Positions 9,587-19,470 of a stretch of DNA of 64,000 bases are shown here, piece after piece. The position numbers were made by a program, and so were the translations under genes. Below the pieces are notes generated by a model, which searched no databases, was not told the DNA's origin, and was given only the letters and a program-made list of their open reading frames with translations. Origin of the DNA: Ornithinibacillus halotolerans (GTDB lineage: Bacteria; Bacillota; Bacilli; Bacillales; Amphibacillaceae); NCBI RefSeq assembly GCF_014637405.1, contig NZ_BMEY01000017.1, forward strand, positions 22,041-86,040. The letters run 5' to 3'. How positions within the stretch are numbered: position 1 is the stretch's first letter; each line of letters starts with the position of its first letter.

Positions 9587-10256
9587 ACTCTTCTAATTCT
9601 TTTTCATATTTCTCATGATTTGGTGTAACACCTATAAAATTCCCGTGTTGATCAGCAGCGACAAATCCTTCAATGTCCTCTACACTTCCAACATTCTCAT
9701 CACTATTAGGATACATTTCATCGTAATTATCTTGGTCATCATAGAAATCTGCTGTTGTCTCAGATGTCCCGTAACGGCTTACTTCTTGCCATGAGTCTTC
9801 TGCATCATATCCAACTTGTTCCTCGTCCGTTACTTCATCAGGGTTTATATTTGGACTGAAGACTTCTTCTTCCACTGGGCGATTACGCTCAAATTTATCT
9901 TTTTCTGCATGGTTGATACAACGGTCAGCTGTTGGCATTGCTTGTAACCTTTCATATGGAATATCTGCTCCACATTCACGACAAATGCCATAAGTTCCTT
10001 GTTCTATTGCATGTAATGCTTCATTTATTTCTTCTAACTCTTTTTCTGCATGTTCATTAAGTGCAATATCCTTTTCCCTTTCATATAGTTCAGTACCATG
10101 GTCAGCAGGGTGATTATCATAATTAGAGAGCTCACCTGTAGATTCCTTGATTAATTCTTGCGTTAAGCCAAAGTGATCTTGCACATGGTCAATCAATTCA
10201 TTTTGCCGAGCTAATAATGCTTGTTTACACTGAAGTAATTGTTCACTTGAAATCAT
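9585..10256 (-). CDS. YteA-type DksA/TraR zinc finger protein
   Basis: Cytoplasmic protein with an N-terminal coiled-coil-like helical region (1-75) and a C4-type zinc finger (CRECG about residue 96, then CINH). The fourth ligand position is His instead of Cys. An acidic C-terminal half (about 125-223) is rich in Asp/Glu. The layout matches Bacillus YteA/YocK-type proteins, of which some are sporulation-linked regulators; the target is unknown. ATG is preceded by AAGGAGG at a good distance. Likely monocistronic. Confidence 0.8.
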   Translation of the reverse strand: MISSEQLLQCKQALLARQNELIDHVQDHFGLTQELIKESTGELSNYDNHPADHGTELYEREKDIALNEHAEKELEEINEALHAIEQGTYGICRECGADIPYERLQAMPTADRCINHAEKDKFERNRPVEEEVFSPNINPDEVTDEEQVGYDAEDSWQEVSRYGTSETTADFYDDQDNYDEMYPNSDENVGSVEDIEGFVAADQHGNFIGVTPNHEKYEKELEE

Positions 10257-10336
10257 GTATTAGCCTCCTTGAGAACGATTTAGATTACGAAAAAGGTTGC
10301 TAATCATACTATGTGTAAATGCATTATATTGATTCT

Positions 10337-10786
10337 TTAATGTTGCTTTAAAAGCATGTCAATATGTGGAATACTATCTTCTTCATAAATATCAGAGATT
10401 TGTTCAAAACCTAAGGACTGATAAAAACTTTTCAAATATACTTGTGCCTGAATTTTGATTGTTTCTTCTTTTATCACTTCAGTAATAAACTCTAGCGCTT
10501 TTTCCATCATTTCCCTAGCAATGCCATTTCTACGATGTTTTTCCACTACCAATACTCTACCAATTGCTACTGCGTCTTTATATTTAACCCCTTTTGGTAT
10601 GATTCTAAGATAAGCTCCGATATTGCTATTAGAACCACAATATAAATGAAGGGAACTTTGATCAAGATTATCAAGTTCAGGATATGGACAGTTTTGTTCG
10701 ACTACAAAAACATCCGTTCTTGCTTTCAGTATCATGTACAATTCATTCGTAGTAAGTTCTTCAAATTTCTTAATGTTAAGTTCCAT
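10337..10786 (-). CDS. ElaA-like GNAT N-acetyltransferase
   Basis: 149-residue GNAT-fold enzyme. The N-terminus (LYMILKARTDVFVVEQNCPYPELDNLD) is characteristic of the ElaA subfamily. The acetyl-CoA loop appears as VEKHRRNGIAREMM, followed by a helix and the LGFEQISD strand. The acceptor substrate is unknown. ATG follows GGAGTG. Divergent from the dehydrogenase at 10868. Confidence 0.82.
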   Translation of the reverse strand: MELNIKKFEELTTNELYMILKARTDVFVVEQNCPYPELDNLDQSSLHLYCGSNSNIGAYLRIIPKGVKYKDAVAIGRVLVVEKHRRNGIAREMMEKALEFITEVIKEETIKIQAQVYLKSFYQSLGFEQISDIYEEDSIPHIDMLLKQH

Positions 10787-10867
10787 TTTAAATCACTCCA
10801 TTGATGTTCTTCACTTTTATAATTTTAAAATTAATTATATAGTAAATTCAGAGAGGAGCTTGATAAA

Positions 10868-11746
10868 ATGCTTTCAAAGATGAAAATAGGATTTATTGGT
10901 ACCGGCGTTATGGGAAAAAGTATGGTTAAAAATCTACTGCTCGCAGGATATGAAGTAAATATTTATACAAGGACAAAAGCTAAGGCTGAAGAGTTAATTA
11001 GACAAGGAGCAACATGGACAAATTCAGTCGCTGAAGTTGCTAGTCAATCTAATGTAATTATTACTATCGTTGGTTATCCACAAGATGTAATGGAAGTATA
11101 TTTAAATGATAATGGGATTATTGCTCACGCTAATCCTGGTACTTATGTTATCGACATGACGACCTCTAAACCTAAACTCGCAAAAGAGATATATGAAAAG
11201 GCTATGGAGAAAGGTATCCATGCCCTAGATGCACCAGTTTCTGGTGGAGATATTGGGGCTAAAAATGGAACACTTGCTATTATGGTTGGTGGTGATGAAG
11301 ATGCATTTAACCAGGTACTTCCAATCTTTAAAGCAATGGGAGAAAACATCATTTTACAAGGAAAAGCTGGTGCTGGTCAGCATACTAAATTAAGTAACCA
11401 AATTGCAATTGCTACGAATATGATCGGTGTTTGCGAAGCAATTGTATATGCAAAAAAAGCTGGTCTTAATCCAGCCCGGGTATTAGAAAGTATATCAACA
11501 GGGGCAGCAGGAAGCTTTTCCTTATCAAAACTTGCACCGCGTATGATTGAAGGTGACTTTGACCCTGGATTCTATGTAAAACATTTTATCAAAGATATGA
11601 CGATTGCTTTAGAATCAGCTGAGGAGATGGGTTTCTCCACTCCAGGACTATCACTTTCTCTTCAATTATATAAACAATTAGCTGAAAAAGGTGAAGCTGA
11701 TAGTGGTACACAAGCATTAATTAAACTATTTGATTCATCCATTTAA
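10868..11746 (+). CDS. 3-hydroxyisobutyrate dehydrogenase-family oxidoreductase
   Basis: NAD(P)-dependent beta-hydroxyacid dehydrogenase. The Rossmann motif is GFIGTGVMGKSM (about 9-20). The substrate-binding signature DAPVSGGDIGAKNGTL and the catalytic-lysine region GAGQHTKLSNQ follow, and the C-terminal helical domain is complete. Members reduce tartronate semialdehyde, methylmalonate semialdehyde or succinic semialdehyde, and the sequence alone does not choose. The start lies behind GAGAGGAG. Its stop codon overlaps that of the convergent gene at 11743 by 3 bases. Confidence 0.88.
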   Translation: MLSKMKIGFIGTGVMGKSMVKNLLLAGYEVNIYTRTKAKAEELIRQGATWTNSVAEVASQSNVIITIVGYPQDVMEVYLNDNGIIAHANPGTYVIDMTTSKPKLAKEIYEKAMEKGIHALDAPVSGGDIGAKNGTLAIMVGGDEDAFNQVLPIFKAMGENIILQGKAGAGQHTKLSNQIAIATNMIGVCEAIVYAKKAGLNPARVLESISTGAAGSFSLSKLAPRMIEGDFDPGFYVKHFIKDMTIALESAEEMGFSTPGLSLSLQLYKQLAEKGEADSGTQALIKLFDSSI

Positions 11747-12036
11747 TTTTTTTCAATATATTGTTGTATAACAAATGCTAATTCATCGTTCCCAAAAAGT
11801 TGCAATACATTTAATACTGTCCCATCAGTGATAACATCAGATTCCTTTTTGGGAACGGTTAATTGTAACGCTTCTTCTAAAACTACATTTTTTTCCTGAT
11901 TTGGATATGCAGTTTTGTATAATTCTTTTGGATCTAAATCATTATTCACACACCATTGGGCGAAAATTAATATCATCATTTTTTCGTCGTTTTGATAATT
12001 TTTTATTATTTGTTCCTCTATTTCTTTTCTATTCAA
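11743..12036 (-). CDS. Conserved hypothetical protein, 97 aa
   Basis: I do not recognise a named function. It is a small soluble acidic protein with a pattern suggesting a helical bundle (IIKNYQNDEKMMILIFAQWC; LQLFGNDELAFVIQQYIE). I have an uncertain memory of similar Bacillus proteins annotated YxiS. The start is TTG, preceded by GAGAGGTG embedded in the last codons of the upstream methyltransferase gene, only 4 bp away, so the two are probably translationally linked. Confidence 0.7.
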   Translation of the reverse strand: MNRKEIEEQIIKNYQNDEKMMILIFAQWCVNNDLDPKELYKTAYPNQEKNVVLEEALQLTVPKKESDVITDGTVLNVLQLFGNDELAFVIQQYIEKN

Positions 12037-12040
12037 TTTA

Positions 12041-12721
12041 TTACACCTCTCTTTTACAAAGCAGAAATACCCACATAAAGCTTAATGCTTGTTTTAACAT
12101 TACAGGCAAGTCCTCGTAATGTTGTTTTTTTACTTCTTTTTTAAATACACCAAAGTCATTCACTAATTCAAAACCTAATTCTTGCGAAAGCTTATAGAAT
12201 TCCCACGGCATCATGGAATTTGAAATAGTATCTATTCCATAGACTTTCGGAAATGAAACTGCTCTAGGTCCAGCAGTTGGCCCTAAGATACCAGCAACTA
12301 GAAATCCATTAGGTTTCAACACTCTTGATAATTCAGTTAACGCATTCGCTGGATTTTCTACCCATTCTAATACATTGATACACAAAGCAGCATCCATTGT
12401 ATTACTATCTATCGGTAAATTTTCAATATTAGCAATTAAAAATGGAATGGCTGAGGTCCGTTCCTTTGCCTTCTCGATCATTTCTACTGAAATATCAACA
12501 CCAATAACTTCGTGTCCCATCATATGTAATTTGTAAGACGCATAACCATCTCCACAGCCAACATCTAACACTTTGGATTTCCCTTCCAAATGTTTTCCTA
12601 AAAAGGGGAGGATATCTTTCCGACTACCTTTTTCCCACATCTCCTTACTACGGGAGTTCCAAAAGGAGGCCCGATTATCCCATTCTTCTTTAGATTGATC
12701 TAGCCAATTAAACATACTCAT
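12041..12721 (-). CDS. Class I SAM-dependent methyltransferase
   Basis: Cytoplasmic methyltransferase of the Methyltransf_11 type. The glycine-rich SAM motif I is VLDVGCGDGYASY (about residues 52-64), with the acidic end of strand 2 in VIGVDIS and motif IV LCINVLEWVENP. The substrate is unknown. I start at the ATG behind GGTGGTG (MSMFNWLDQSK), 13 codons inside the longest frame, because the upstream codons lack a ribosome site and the conserved region starts after it. Cotranscribed with the 97-aa gene that follows. Confidence 0.82.
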   Translation of the reverse strand: MSMFNWLDQSKEEWDNRASFWNSRSKEMWEKGSRKDILPFLGKHLEGKSKVLDVGCGDGYASYKLHMMGHEVIGVDISVEMIEKAKERTSAIPFLIANIENLPIDSNTMDAALCINVLEWVENPANALTELSRVLKPNGFLVAGILGPTAGPRAVSFPKVYGIDTISNSMMPWEFYKLSQELGFELVNDFGVFKKEVKKQHYEDLPVMLKQALSFMWVFLLCKREV

Positions 12722-12762
12722 ATTTTCACCACCAATGTTCACTTTAGAATGGTAATACATAT

Positions 12763-12796
12763 AAAAAGGCTTATCTCTTAAGAAGAGATAAGCCTT
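12763..12796 (-). terminator. Terminator of the cold shock gene
   Basis: 14-bp perfect stem (12766-12779 with 12783-12796) and a 3-nt loop downstream of the csp stop. The following minus-strand run is TTTT then AT-rich. Confidence 0.85.
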
Positions 12797-12812
12797 GTGG
12801 TTGTGGTTTTAA

Positions 12813-13010
12813 TTAAAGTTTAACAACGTTAGCTGCTTGTGGTCCACGGTTACCTTCAACGATTTCAAATTCAACGTCTTGACCTTCTTCAAGAGTTTTG
12901 AAACCATCAGTTTGGATTGCTGAGAAGTGTACGAATACATCGTCACCGTCTTCGCGCTCGATGAAACCGAAACCTTTTTCTGCGTTAAACCATTTTACTT
13001 TACCAGTCAT
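12813..13010 (-). CDS. Cold shock protein, CspA/CspB family
   Basis: 65-residue OB-fold RNA chaperone that binds single-stranded nucleic acid. RNP1 is KGFGFIER and RNP2 is VFVHFSAI, preceded by the family N-terminus [14 protein letters not shown]. Length and sequence match Bacillus CspB/C/D; which paralog cannot be said. The ATG follows AAGGAGG. Codon use is typical of highly expressed genes. The region upstream is long, as usual for csp mRNA leaders, but I could not place its promoter. Confidence 0.95.
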   Translation of the reverse strand: MTGKVKWFNAEKGFGFIEREDGDDVFVHFSAIQTDGFKTLEEGQDVEFEIVEGNRGPQAANVVKL

Positions 13011-13186
13011 TTATATGACCTCCTTATCGAATAGCTTGCAAAGTACAATTGAATCTAATACTTTTACACCTACTCTGACAAAGAGATCCGTAAAGTATTA
13101 CTAATTTCAATTTCCTTTTGCTACTATTAACTTTAACTGTTTAAAAAGAAAAATGCAAGTAAATCTAAAATATTTTTAAATTAATC

Positions 13187-13215
13187 TTTACTGCACCGGC
13201 ATCTTATGATAAAAT
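13187..13215 (+). promoter_or_regulatory. Candidate distal trhO promoter with extended -10
   Basis: -35 TTTACT (13187-13192), a 17-bp spacer, and -10 TAAAAT (13210-13215) preceded by TG at the extended -10 position. It would give a leader of about 220 nt. Confidence 0.4.
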
Positions 13216-13268
13216 ACGACAATTTTCTACAAAAGATTAGTTAATCTACGTATTTATTTGAAGAATAT

Positions 13269-13297
13269 TTACGATGGTAAATGTACTTTATATAAGA
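13269..13297 (+). promoter_or_regulatory. Candidate proximal trhO promoter
   Basis: -35 TTTACG (13269-13274), a 17-bp spacer, and -10 TATAAG (13292-13297). Moderate match only. Confidence 0.35.
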
Positions 13298-13440
13298 TAA
13301 ACACTAAATGAATAGCCTGAAAACTATCTTGATTTTTTTGTTGAATCTTGCTAAACTATACACTTGCAAGAATATAAAAAAGCAAATAGCGACTACCAAC
13401 ATTTATATCTTGCAAATATGAATGATAGGTGGTAAATAAA

Positions 13441-14412
13441 ATGGCAGATTATCGAGTATTATTGTACTACAAGTATGTAGACATTGAAGACCCTGAGACA
13501 TTTGCAAAAGAGCATTTAGCATTTTGCAAAGATATTGAACTTAAAGGTAGAGTTCTTGTCTCAAAAGAAGGAATTAACGGAACAGTATCTGGTACTATTG
13601 AGAACACTAACAAGTACATGGAAATGATGCACAATGATCCAAGATTCGCTGACTTAGTTTTTAAAGTGGATGAACATGATGGGCATGCTTTTAAGAAAAT
13701 GCATGTTCGACCACGAAAAGAACTAGTTACACTCCGTTTGGAAGAAGAGGAGAACCATGACCCTAAAGAATTAACAGGGGAATTCCTAACACCTAAAGAG
13801 TGGCGCGAGGCAATGGAACGTGATGATGTCGTTATCCTTGATACAAGAAATGATTACGAATTTGAACTAGGTCATTTCCGCGGGGCTATCAATCCAGATA
13901 TCGAAACCTTCCGCGATCTTCCAGAATGGGTCCGTAAAAATAAACATTTAATTGAAGGTAAAAAAATCTTAACATACTGCACTGGTGGAATTCGCTGTGA
14001 GAAATTTACTGGTTGGATGATTAAAGAAGGATTTGAAGACGTAGCACAGCTACATGGTGGTATCGTAACATATGGTAAAGATCCTGAAGTACAAGGTGAA
14101 CTATGGGACGGTCAATGCTATGTATTTGATGAGCGAATTGCAGTTCCAATCAACCGTAAAGACCATGTTGTTGTTGGAAAAGATTACTTCGATGGTGAAC
14201 CATGCGAACGATTCGTAAATTGTGCAAATCCTGAATGTAATAAACAAATTCTTTGCTCTGAAGAAAACGAGCATAAATATATGAGAGGCTGTACACATGA
14301 ATGCCGTGTACATCCAAGAAATCTATATGTAATAGAGCATAATCTTTCTCCTGAAGAAATCCAAGCTAGATTGGATGCAATTGCAGAAGAAAAAATAGCT
14401 CAAGAAGCGTAA
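13441..14412 (+). CDS. trhO: tRNA uridine(34) hydroxylase TrhO
   Basis: Rhodanese-domain enzyme (323 aa) that forms 5-hydroxyuridine at tRNA position 34, independent of prephenate. The N-terminal acylphosphatase-like domain runs to about residue 100. The rhodanese domain has catalytic Cys in [15 protein letters not shown], and the C-terminal Cys-rich segment is typical of the family ([15 protein letters not shown] and GCTHECR). I use the ATG behind AGGTGG rather than the GTG four codons upstream, because the spacing fits. Confidence 0.92.
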   Translation: MADYRVLLYYKYVDIEDPETFAKEHLAFCKDIELKGRVLVSKEGINGTVSGTIENTNKYMEMMHNDPRFADLVFKVDEHDGHAFKKMHVRPRKELVTLRLEEEENHDPKELTGEFLTPKEWREAMERDDVVILDTRNDYEFELGHFRGAINPDIETFRDLPEWVRKNKHLIEGKKILTYCTGGIRCEKFTGWMIKEGFEDVAQLHGGIVTYGKDPEVQGELWDGQCYVFDERIAVPINRKDHVVVGKDYFDGEPCERFVNCANPECNKQILCSEENEHKYMRGCTHECRVHPRNLYVIEHNLSPEEIQARLDAIAEEKIAQEA

Positions 14413-14440
14413 AAAAAGGCGGCCTATTGGTCGCCTTTTT
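14413..14440. terminator. Bidirectional terminator after trhO and the amino acid ABC operon
   Basis: Stem AAAAAGGCG/CGCCTTTTT extended by a GCC/GGT pair, directly after the trhO stop, with T-runs on both strands. Confidence 0.85.
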
Positions 14441-14466
14441 CAATTATGGATAACCTTTTAAATTTA

Positions 14467-15189
14467 TTATAATACCTTTTCTAAAAACTCTTTTGCTCTA
14501 TTCGATTGAGGAGTTGTAAAGAAGTTATTAGGATTTCCTTCTTCTACCAGCCTTCCATCATCCATAAAAATAATTCGATCTGCAACTTCTTTTGCAAAAT
14601 TCATTTCATGTGTCACAACAACCATAGTCATACCGGTCTGTGCTAAGTCTTTCATGACATCAAGAACTTCTTTAACCATTTCTGGGTCTAGTGCAGAAGT
14701 TGGTTCATCAAAGAGCATGATTTCAGGATCCATTGCTAGCGCTCTAGCGATTGCAACACGTTGTTTTTGTCCACCTGATAACCGATTTGGATATGCATCC
14801 ATTTTGTCCATTAAACCAACTCTAGTTAAATATTCTTTCGCAATCTTTTCTGCAAAATCTTTTTTTAGATGCTTCACTTTTACTGGTGCATAGGAAACAT
14901 TTTCAAGAACCGTCAAATGAGGGAATAAATGAAAGTGTTGAAATACCATTCCAATTGCTTTCCTAATCTCCATCTTATTTGCTTTTGGATGGGTAATTTC
15001 TTCTCCATTAATCCAAATATGACCATTTGAAGGTTGTTCTAACAAATTGATACAGCGTAAAAATGTCGATTTTCCAGAGCCAGATGGACCAATTATTGCA
15101 ACGACCTCACCTTTATTAATAGTGGTTGATATGTTACTTAATACAACATTGTCTCCAAACTTTTTCGTTAAGTTTTCTATGTTAATCAC
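14467..15189 (-). CDS. Polar amino acid ABC transporter, ATPase
   Basis: 240-residue GlnQ/TcyC-type ATPase energising the neighbouring importer. Walker [10 protein letters not shown] (about residue 34), Q-loop [12 protein letters not shown], signature LSGGQKQR, Walker [15 protein letters not shown] and switch His in VTHEM are all intact. The start is GTG overlapping the last 8 bases of the permease gene, behind GGAGG. Last gene of an operon with permease, binding protein and an M20 hydrolase. The substrate is probably a polar amino acid or derivative; not determined. Confidence 0.92.
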   Translation of the reverse strand: MINIENLTKKFGDNVVLSNISTTINKGEVVAIIGPSGSGKSTFLRCINLLEQPSNGHIWINGEEITHPKANKMEIRKAIGMVFQHFHLFPHLTVLENVSYAPVKVKHLKKDFAEKIAKEYLTRVGLMDKMDAYPNRLSGGQKQRVAIARALAMDPEIMLFDEPTSALDPEMVKEVLDVMKDLAQTGMTMVVVTHEMNFAKEVADRIIFMDDGRLVEEGNPNNFFTTPQSNRAKEFLEKVL

Positions 15190-15841
15190 TCTGTCTCATC
15201 CTCCGCTCTACCCAACTACCAATATTCGTTAATATAAAAATCATGACCCAATAAATAAGCCCAGCAAAAAGTAATGGTTCTAAATTCCGGTATATTTGCG
15301 CACCGACAATTTCTGCACGGCGCATGATATCCATATAGCCAATCGTAGACACAAGGGCTGATTCCTTCGTTAACGTAATAAATTCGTTCATCATTGCTGG
15401 TAATATATTTTTCCAAGCCTGGGGTAAAATAATATTAAACATCATTGGTCGATATCCTATCCCTAATGCTTCTGCTGCTTCAATTTGCCCTTTATCAACT
15501 GCCATAATCCCAGCACGGATAATTTCTGATACATATGCTGCAGAATTAAGGCCAAAAGCTAAAACTGCGCTCATAAACACTGGGATATCATATTCAAACA
15601 ATTGAGGTATTCCAAAGTGAATAATAATTAATTGTAAAATTAAAGGTGTACCTCTAAATATAGATGTATATATATCAGCAGGCCATTTTAACCATTTCTT
15701 ATTTGTTATTTTCATTAATGCTAATATTGTTCCTAATACTAACCCCACAATTATGGATACACTAACAAACTGTAATGTTGCTCCAATTCCTTTTAATATA
15801 AAAGGAATTGAAGGCACGATTTGGCTAAAGTCCAAATTCAT
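15182..15841 (-). CDS. Polar amino acid ABC transporter, permease
   Basis: 219-residue HisM-type inner membrane subunit with about five TM segments. The EAA loop that contacts the ATPase is [20 protein letters not shown], and the N-terminal signature [20 protein letters not shown] with [10 protein letters not shown] is typical. ATG behind GGTGAGG. Overlaps the ATPase gene by 8 bp and follows the binding protein gene by 28 bp. Confidence 0.92.
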   Translation of the reverse strand: MNLDFSQIVPSIPFILKGIGATLQFVSVSIIVGLVLGTILALMKITNKKWLKWPADIYTSIFRGTPLILQLIIIHFGIPQLFEYDIPVFMSAVLAFGLNSAAYVSEIIRAGIMAVDKGQIEAAEALGIGYRPMMFNIILPQAWKNILPAMMNEFITLTKESALVSTIGYMDIMRRAEIVGAQIYRNLEPLLFAGLIYWVMIFILTNIGSWVERRMRQSD

Positions 15842-15869
15842 GCCTTCACCTCACCTTCTTGCCCAAAAA

Positions 15870-16628
15870 TTATTCGAAATCCGATAACCATTCTTCCTTC
15901 AATTTTTCTATTGTGCCATCTTCTTTAAACTTTTCTAGTACTTCATTCACTTCGTCTACTAATTCACTCCCCTTAGGAAATGCAATAGCCATTCCTGGTG
16001 AACTAGTAGTCGGATCATCAAACCCAACAAATCCTTGGGAATTGATATAGCCTATTGCAACTGTCTTATCCATATATGCAACATCAATTCGATTAGAATT
16101 TAATTCTTGAATCATTATACTGGCATTATCAATCTTCTTAATTTCAAATCCATATTCTTCTGCTAAAACCTCAGCACCTTCTTCTTGAATCGTCCCCAAT
16201 TGAACACCAACTACTTTTCCTTTTAAACTAGCTAAATCTTCTATTGCTACATCTGCTTTCGAAATAAACATTTCTCCGGAGCGATGGTATTCATCACTAA
16301 AATCAACATTTTTACGTCTTTTCTCTGTTGCACTCATCCCAGAAAGGACCAAATCTACTCGTTTTGATTGTAGAGCTCCTATTAACCCGTCAAAGTTCAT
16401 ATCTTCTATTTTTAGTTCATATCCTAACTCATCCGCAACTGCCTGTGCTAATTCAATATCAAATCCTATAAAATTTCCGCTATCATCATACGTTTCAAAT
16501 GGTGGAAAATCAGCTGAAGTTGCCATTTTTAAAACTTTTTTATCATCTGATGTAGCCTCACTCGACCCACAAGCAGCTAGAACTGCAAGTAAAATAACAG
16601 ATATCATAAGAATGATTACTTTTCTCAT
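15870..16628 (-). CDS. Amino acid ABC transporter substrate-binding lipoprotein
   Basis: SBP_bac_3 receptor anchored by a lipid. The signal peptide MRKVIILMISVILLAVLAAC has the lipobox LAAC. The binding fold includes TSADFPPFETYDDSGNFIGF, DLVLSGMSATEKRRKNVDFS and the second lobe SLKGKVVGVQLGTIQEEG. I take the start at MRKVII, behind AAAGGAG; upstream in-frame Met codons have no ribosome site. Second gene of the operon, after the M20 hydrolase. Confidence 0.92.
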   Translation of the reverse strand: MRKVIILMISVILLAVLAACGSSEATSDDKKVLKMATSADFPPFETYDDSGNFIGFDIELAQAVADELGYELKIEDMNFDGLIGALQSKRVDLVLSGMSATEKRRKNVDFSDEYHRSGEMFISKADVAIEDLASLKGKVVGVQLGTIQEEGAEVLAEEYGFEIKKIDNASIMIQELNSNRIDVAYMDKTVAIGYINSQGFVGFDDPTTSSPGMAIAFPKGSELVDEVNEVLEKFKEDGTIEKLKEEWLSDFE

Positions 16629-16694
16629 ATTAAATCTCTCCTTTATAAACATAAAATAAATTTCATAAATATGCATTATGATGCAAAAAAATAC

Positions 16695-17855
16695 TTATTT
16701 ATTACGTTGAAACTCTTGTTGAATCGATTCCAATAGTTTCTTATCTGTTAGTACGTCGTAGCCAGTATAAGCTAGTGCCAACGCACCTGTTTTTAATGTT
16801 TCATAACCATCTTCTGTAGTGGTTTGAGCAGCAAACTCTTTCGTATGAGCAATTAATCCTGGTTTATTTAATCCGATATATGGGTGAATCGCTGGTACAA
16901 CATGACTTACATTTCCCATATCAATTGACCCATAAGTCTGTTTCGCTTCATTGATTGGTAGCTTACTAGTTTGTTGTAAATTATTAGTGAAACAGTCTGA
17001 CAACACTTGATTCGTTATCATATCATCATAGCTTAATTCATAATTTGAAATCTCTACGGTTGTTCCTGTCATTAATGCAGCACCTTGTGCAATACTTATT
17101 ACTTTTTCTACTACTTTATCAAGATAAGCTCGCTGTTTAGCACGTATGTAAAACTGACCTACAGCAAAATCTGGAACTACATTAGCTGCCTTTCCTCCCT
17201 CTGAAATAATTCCATGTATTCGCACGTCTGATGGTAAGTGTTCTCTTAGCGCATTAATACCATTAAAAAGTTGTATTACTCCATCGAGTGCATTAATTCC
17301 TTCCTCAGGAGATGCTGAAGCGTGAGAAGATTTCCCAGTATATGCAAATTGAATTGCATCCATCGCTAAAGAATCACCACTAATATATGATTGATCACTT
17401 GGATGAACAATCATAGCTACATCAATATCATCGAAGATTCCTTTTTTACTCATCGGAACCTTGGCACCATTTGTTTCTTCAGCTGGTGTTCCAAGTACGA
17501 CAATACTCCCTCCTATCTTATTAATTATTTTACTCAGAATAATTCCTGCCCCTACACTCATCGTGCCAATTAAATTATGACCACAGCCATGTCCAATGCC
17601 GGGGAGAGCATCATACTCAGCAAGATAGGCAATAGTTGGTCCTGGCTTTCCACTATTAAATACGGACTTAAATGCAGTCGGTCTCCCCACTATTCCGATT
17701 TCAGTTTGAAATTCATGTTCTTTTAATAAAGTCACTAGTAGATTCATAGATTCAAATTCTTGATCCCCAAGTTCTGGGTTTTCATACATTTCCTTACTAA
17801 TCTTCCATAGACTCTTTTCAATTTTTTGCAATTCTACATCTAATAAATTTTTCAT
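16695..17855 (-). CDS. M20-family amidohydrolase/peptidase
   Basis: 386-residue metal-dependent hydrolase of the aminoacylase/AbgB group. The metal-binding region GHGCGHNLIG, the glutamate motif GTPAEETNGAK and the dimerisation lid domain in the middle are present. It heads an operon with a polar amino acid importer, which suggests that the importer brings in an N-acylated amino acid or amidated compound that this enzyme cleaves in the cytoplasm (inference). ATG behind AAAGGTG. Its own binding-protein neighbour follows after 66 bp. Confidence 0.88.
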   Translation of the reverse strand: MKNLLDVELQKIEKSLWKISKEMYENPELGDQEFESMNLLVTLLKEHEFQTEIGIVGRPTAFKSVFNSGKPGPTIAYLAEYDALPGIGHGCGHNLIGTMSVGAGIILSKIINKIGGSIVVLGTPAEETNGAKVPMSKKGIFDDIDVAMIVHPSDQSYISGDSLAMDAIQFAYTGKSSHASASPEEGINALDGVIQLFNGINALREHLPSDVRIHGIISEGGKAANVVPDFAVGQFYIRAKQRAYLDKVVEKVISIAQGAALMTGTTVEISNYELSYDDMITNQVLSDCFTNNLQQTSKLPINEAKQTYGSIDMGNVSHVVPAIHPYIGLNKPGLIAHTKEFAAQTTTEDGYETLKTGALALAYTGYDVLTDKKLLESIQQEFQRNK

Positions 17856-17936
17856 TTTGTATTCACCTTTATGTATATTTATTGATTTACTTGTATATTT
17901 ATACCACCATTTTCATAAAAATACAATACTTTTTCA

Positions 17937-17980
17937 CAAAAAAAATCAGGTAGTAAGAAAATTTTTCTTACTACCTGATT
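17937..17980 (-). terminator. proS terminator
   Basis: 17-bp perfect stem (17944-17960 with 17964-17980) followed on the minus strand by seven T. Confidence 0.92.
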
Positions 17981-17986
17981 TAAGTA

Positions 17987-19426
17987 TTAATATGCTTTTG
18001 CCCAGTACACTAGTTCTTTTGCTTCTTTACCACAGCATACGCAAGTATCTGCAATTTTTTCTTGTTCAAATGGAATACAGCGAGATGTAGCAGTTGTATC
18101 TTCTTTAATTTTCTCTTCACATGCCACATCACCACACCACATCGCTTTAATAAATCCTCCTTTATCTTCAAGGACTTGTTTAAATTCATCCATATTAGTT
18201 GCAGAGGATGTCATCTCGTTTCGATGTGTAAGTGCTTTATTGTATAGATTTTGTTGAATTTCTTCTAGTAATGCTGGTAAACGATCTTGCAATTCACTTA
18301 ATGCAACAAATTCTTTTTCACCAGTGTCACGACGAGCAAGAACTACTTGATTTTTTTCAATATCTTTTGGACCCATTTCAATACGAACTGGGATACCTTT
18401 CATTTCATACTCATTAAATTTCCAACCAGGCATTTTATCACTTGCATCAATATCAACACGAATTAGTGACTTTAATTGGTCACGTAACTCATATGCTTTA
18501 TCTAATACTCCTTCTTTATGTTGTGCAATTGGTACAATCATAGCTTGAGTAGGAGCAATGCGTGGTGGTACAACTAATCCACGATTGTCCCCATGAACCA
18601 TAATTAACGCACCCATAATACGAGTAGATAATCCCCAAGATGTTTGGTGAACAAACTGACTCTTGCCGTTTTTATCCAAGTAAGTAATATCGAATGCTTC
18701 AGCAAATCCAGAGCCAAAGTGATGACTCGTTCCAGATTGTAATGCTTTTCCGTCATGCATTAAAGCTTCAATAGTTAATGTATATTTTGCGCCTGCAAAT
18801 TTTTCTTTATCCGTTTTACGGCCACGATAAACTGGTACAGCTAAATAATTTTCTACTAAATCAGCGTAAACCCCTAACATGCGATCCGTTTCCTGAGCTG
18901 CATCTTCATCTGTTGCGTGTGCAGTATGCCCTTCTTGCCAATGGAATTCTGAAGAACGCAAGAATGGACGCGTTGTCTTTTCCCAACGTACTACATTTCC
19001 CCATTGGTTATATAACTTAGGTAGATCACGATAGGAATGAATATTTTTAGAGTAATATTCACAGAACAACACTTCTGATGTTGGACGAACAGCAATACGT
19101 TCTTGTAATTCTTCGTCCCCTCCATGTGTTACCCATGCAACTTCAGGAGCAAATCCTTCTACGTGGTCTGCTTCTTTTTGTAGTAAACTCTCAGGAATGA
19201 ACAAAGGGAATTGTACATTGGAATGACCAGTTTCTTTGATCATTCGATCTAACTCACCCTTTATATTTTCCCAGATTGCATAGCCATAAGGTTTAATGAT
19301 CATTGTTCCTCTAACTTGGCCATATTCTACTAGTTCAGCTTGTTTTACTACGTCGGTATACCACTGCGCAAAATCATCTTCCATTGCAGTGATTTTTTCA
19401 ACAAAATCTTTGTTTTTCTTTGCCAT
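17987..19426 (-). CDS. proS: Proline--tRNA ligase, archaeal/eukaryotic type
   Basis: Class II synthetase charging tRNA-Pro. The 479-residue protein lacks the large editing insertion of bacterial ProRS. It has the archaeal/eukaryotic architecture: motif 2 [20 protein letters not shown], motif 3 with the preceding [13 protein letters not shown], the anticodon domain, and a C-terminal zinc-binding region with [10 protein letters not shown] and [19 protein letters not shown] start at MAKKNKDF because AGAGGTG is its ribosome site; the upstream GTG codon is part of that site. Controlled by the T-box leader upstream. Confidence 0.95.
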   Translation of the reverse strand: MAKKNKDFVEKITAMEDDFAQWYTDVVKQAELVEYGQVRGTMIIKPYGYAIWENIKGELDRMIKETGHSNVQFPLFIPESLLQKEADHVEGFAPEVAWVTHGGDEELQERIAVRPTSEVLFCEYYSKNIHSYRDLPKLYNQWGNVVRWEKTTRPFLRSSEFHWQEGHTAHATDEDAAQETDRMLGVYADLVENYLAVPVYRGRKTDKEKFAGAKYTLTIEALMHDGKALQSGTSHHFGSGFAEAFDITYLDKNGKSQFVHQTSWGLSTRIMGALIMVHGDNRGLVVPPRIAPTQAMIVPIAQHKEGVLDKAYELRDQLKSLIRVDIDASDKMPGWKFNEYEMKGIPVRIEMGPKDIEKNQVVLARRDTGEKEFVALSELQDRLPALLEEIQQNLYNKALTHRNEMTSSATNMDEFKQVLEDKGGFIKAMWCGDVACEEKIKEDTTATSRCIPFEQEKIADTCVCCGKEAKELVYWAKAY

Positions 19427-19470
19427 TTTGTGCACCTCTTTTTATATTATTTAAATCTTTTTTAAACACA

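Larger units (their letters stand above)
13011..13440. other. Intergenic region between csp and trhO
   Basis: Gene-free 430 bp between divergent genes. The csp-proximal part should be the csp leader. On the plus strand there are two candidate promoters for trhO (13187-13215 and 13269-13297). A CTTGCAAG palindrome occurs at 13363-13370, and a TCTTGCAA copy lies about 25 bp before the start. No convincing ORF. Confidence 0.6.

Noticed and set aside
13012..13140. Search for a csp promoter on the minus strand
   Set aside because: Several hexamers (for example TTGTCA at 13081-13076 with TATTAG) appear, but spacers are 15 bp or shorter or the matches are poor; not reported as a feature.
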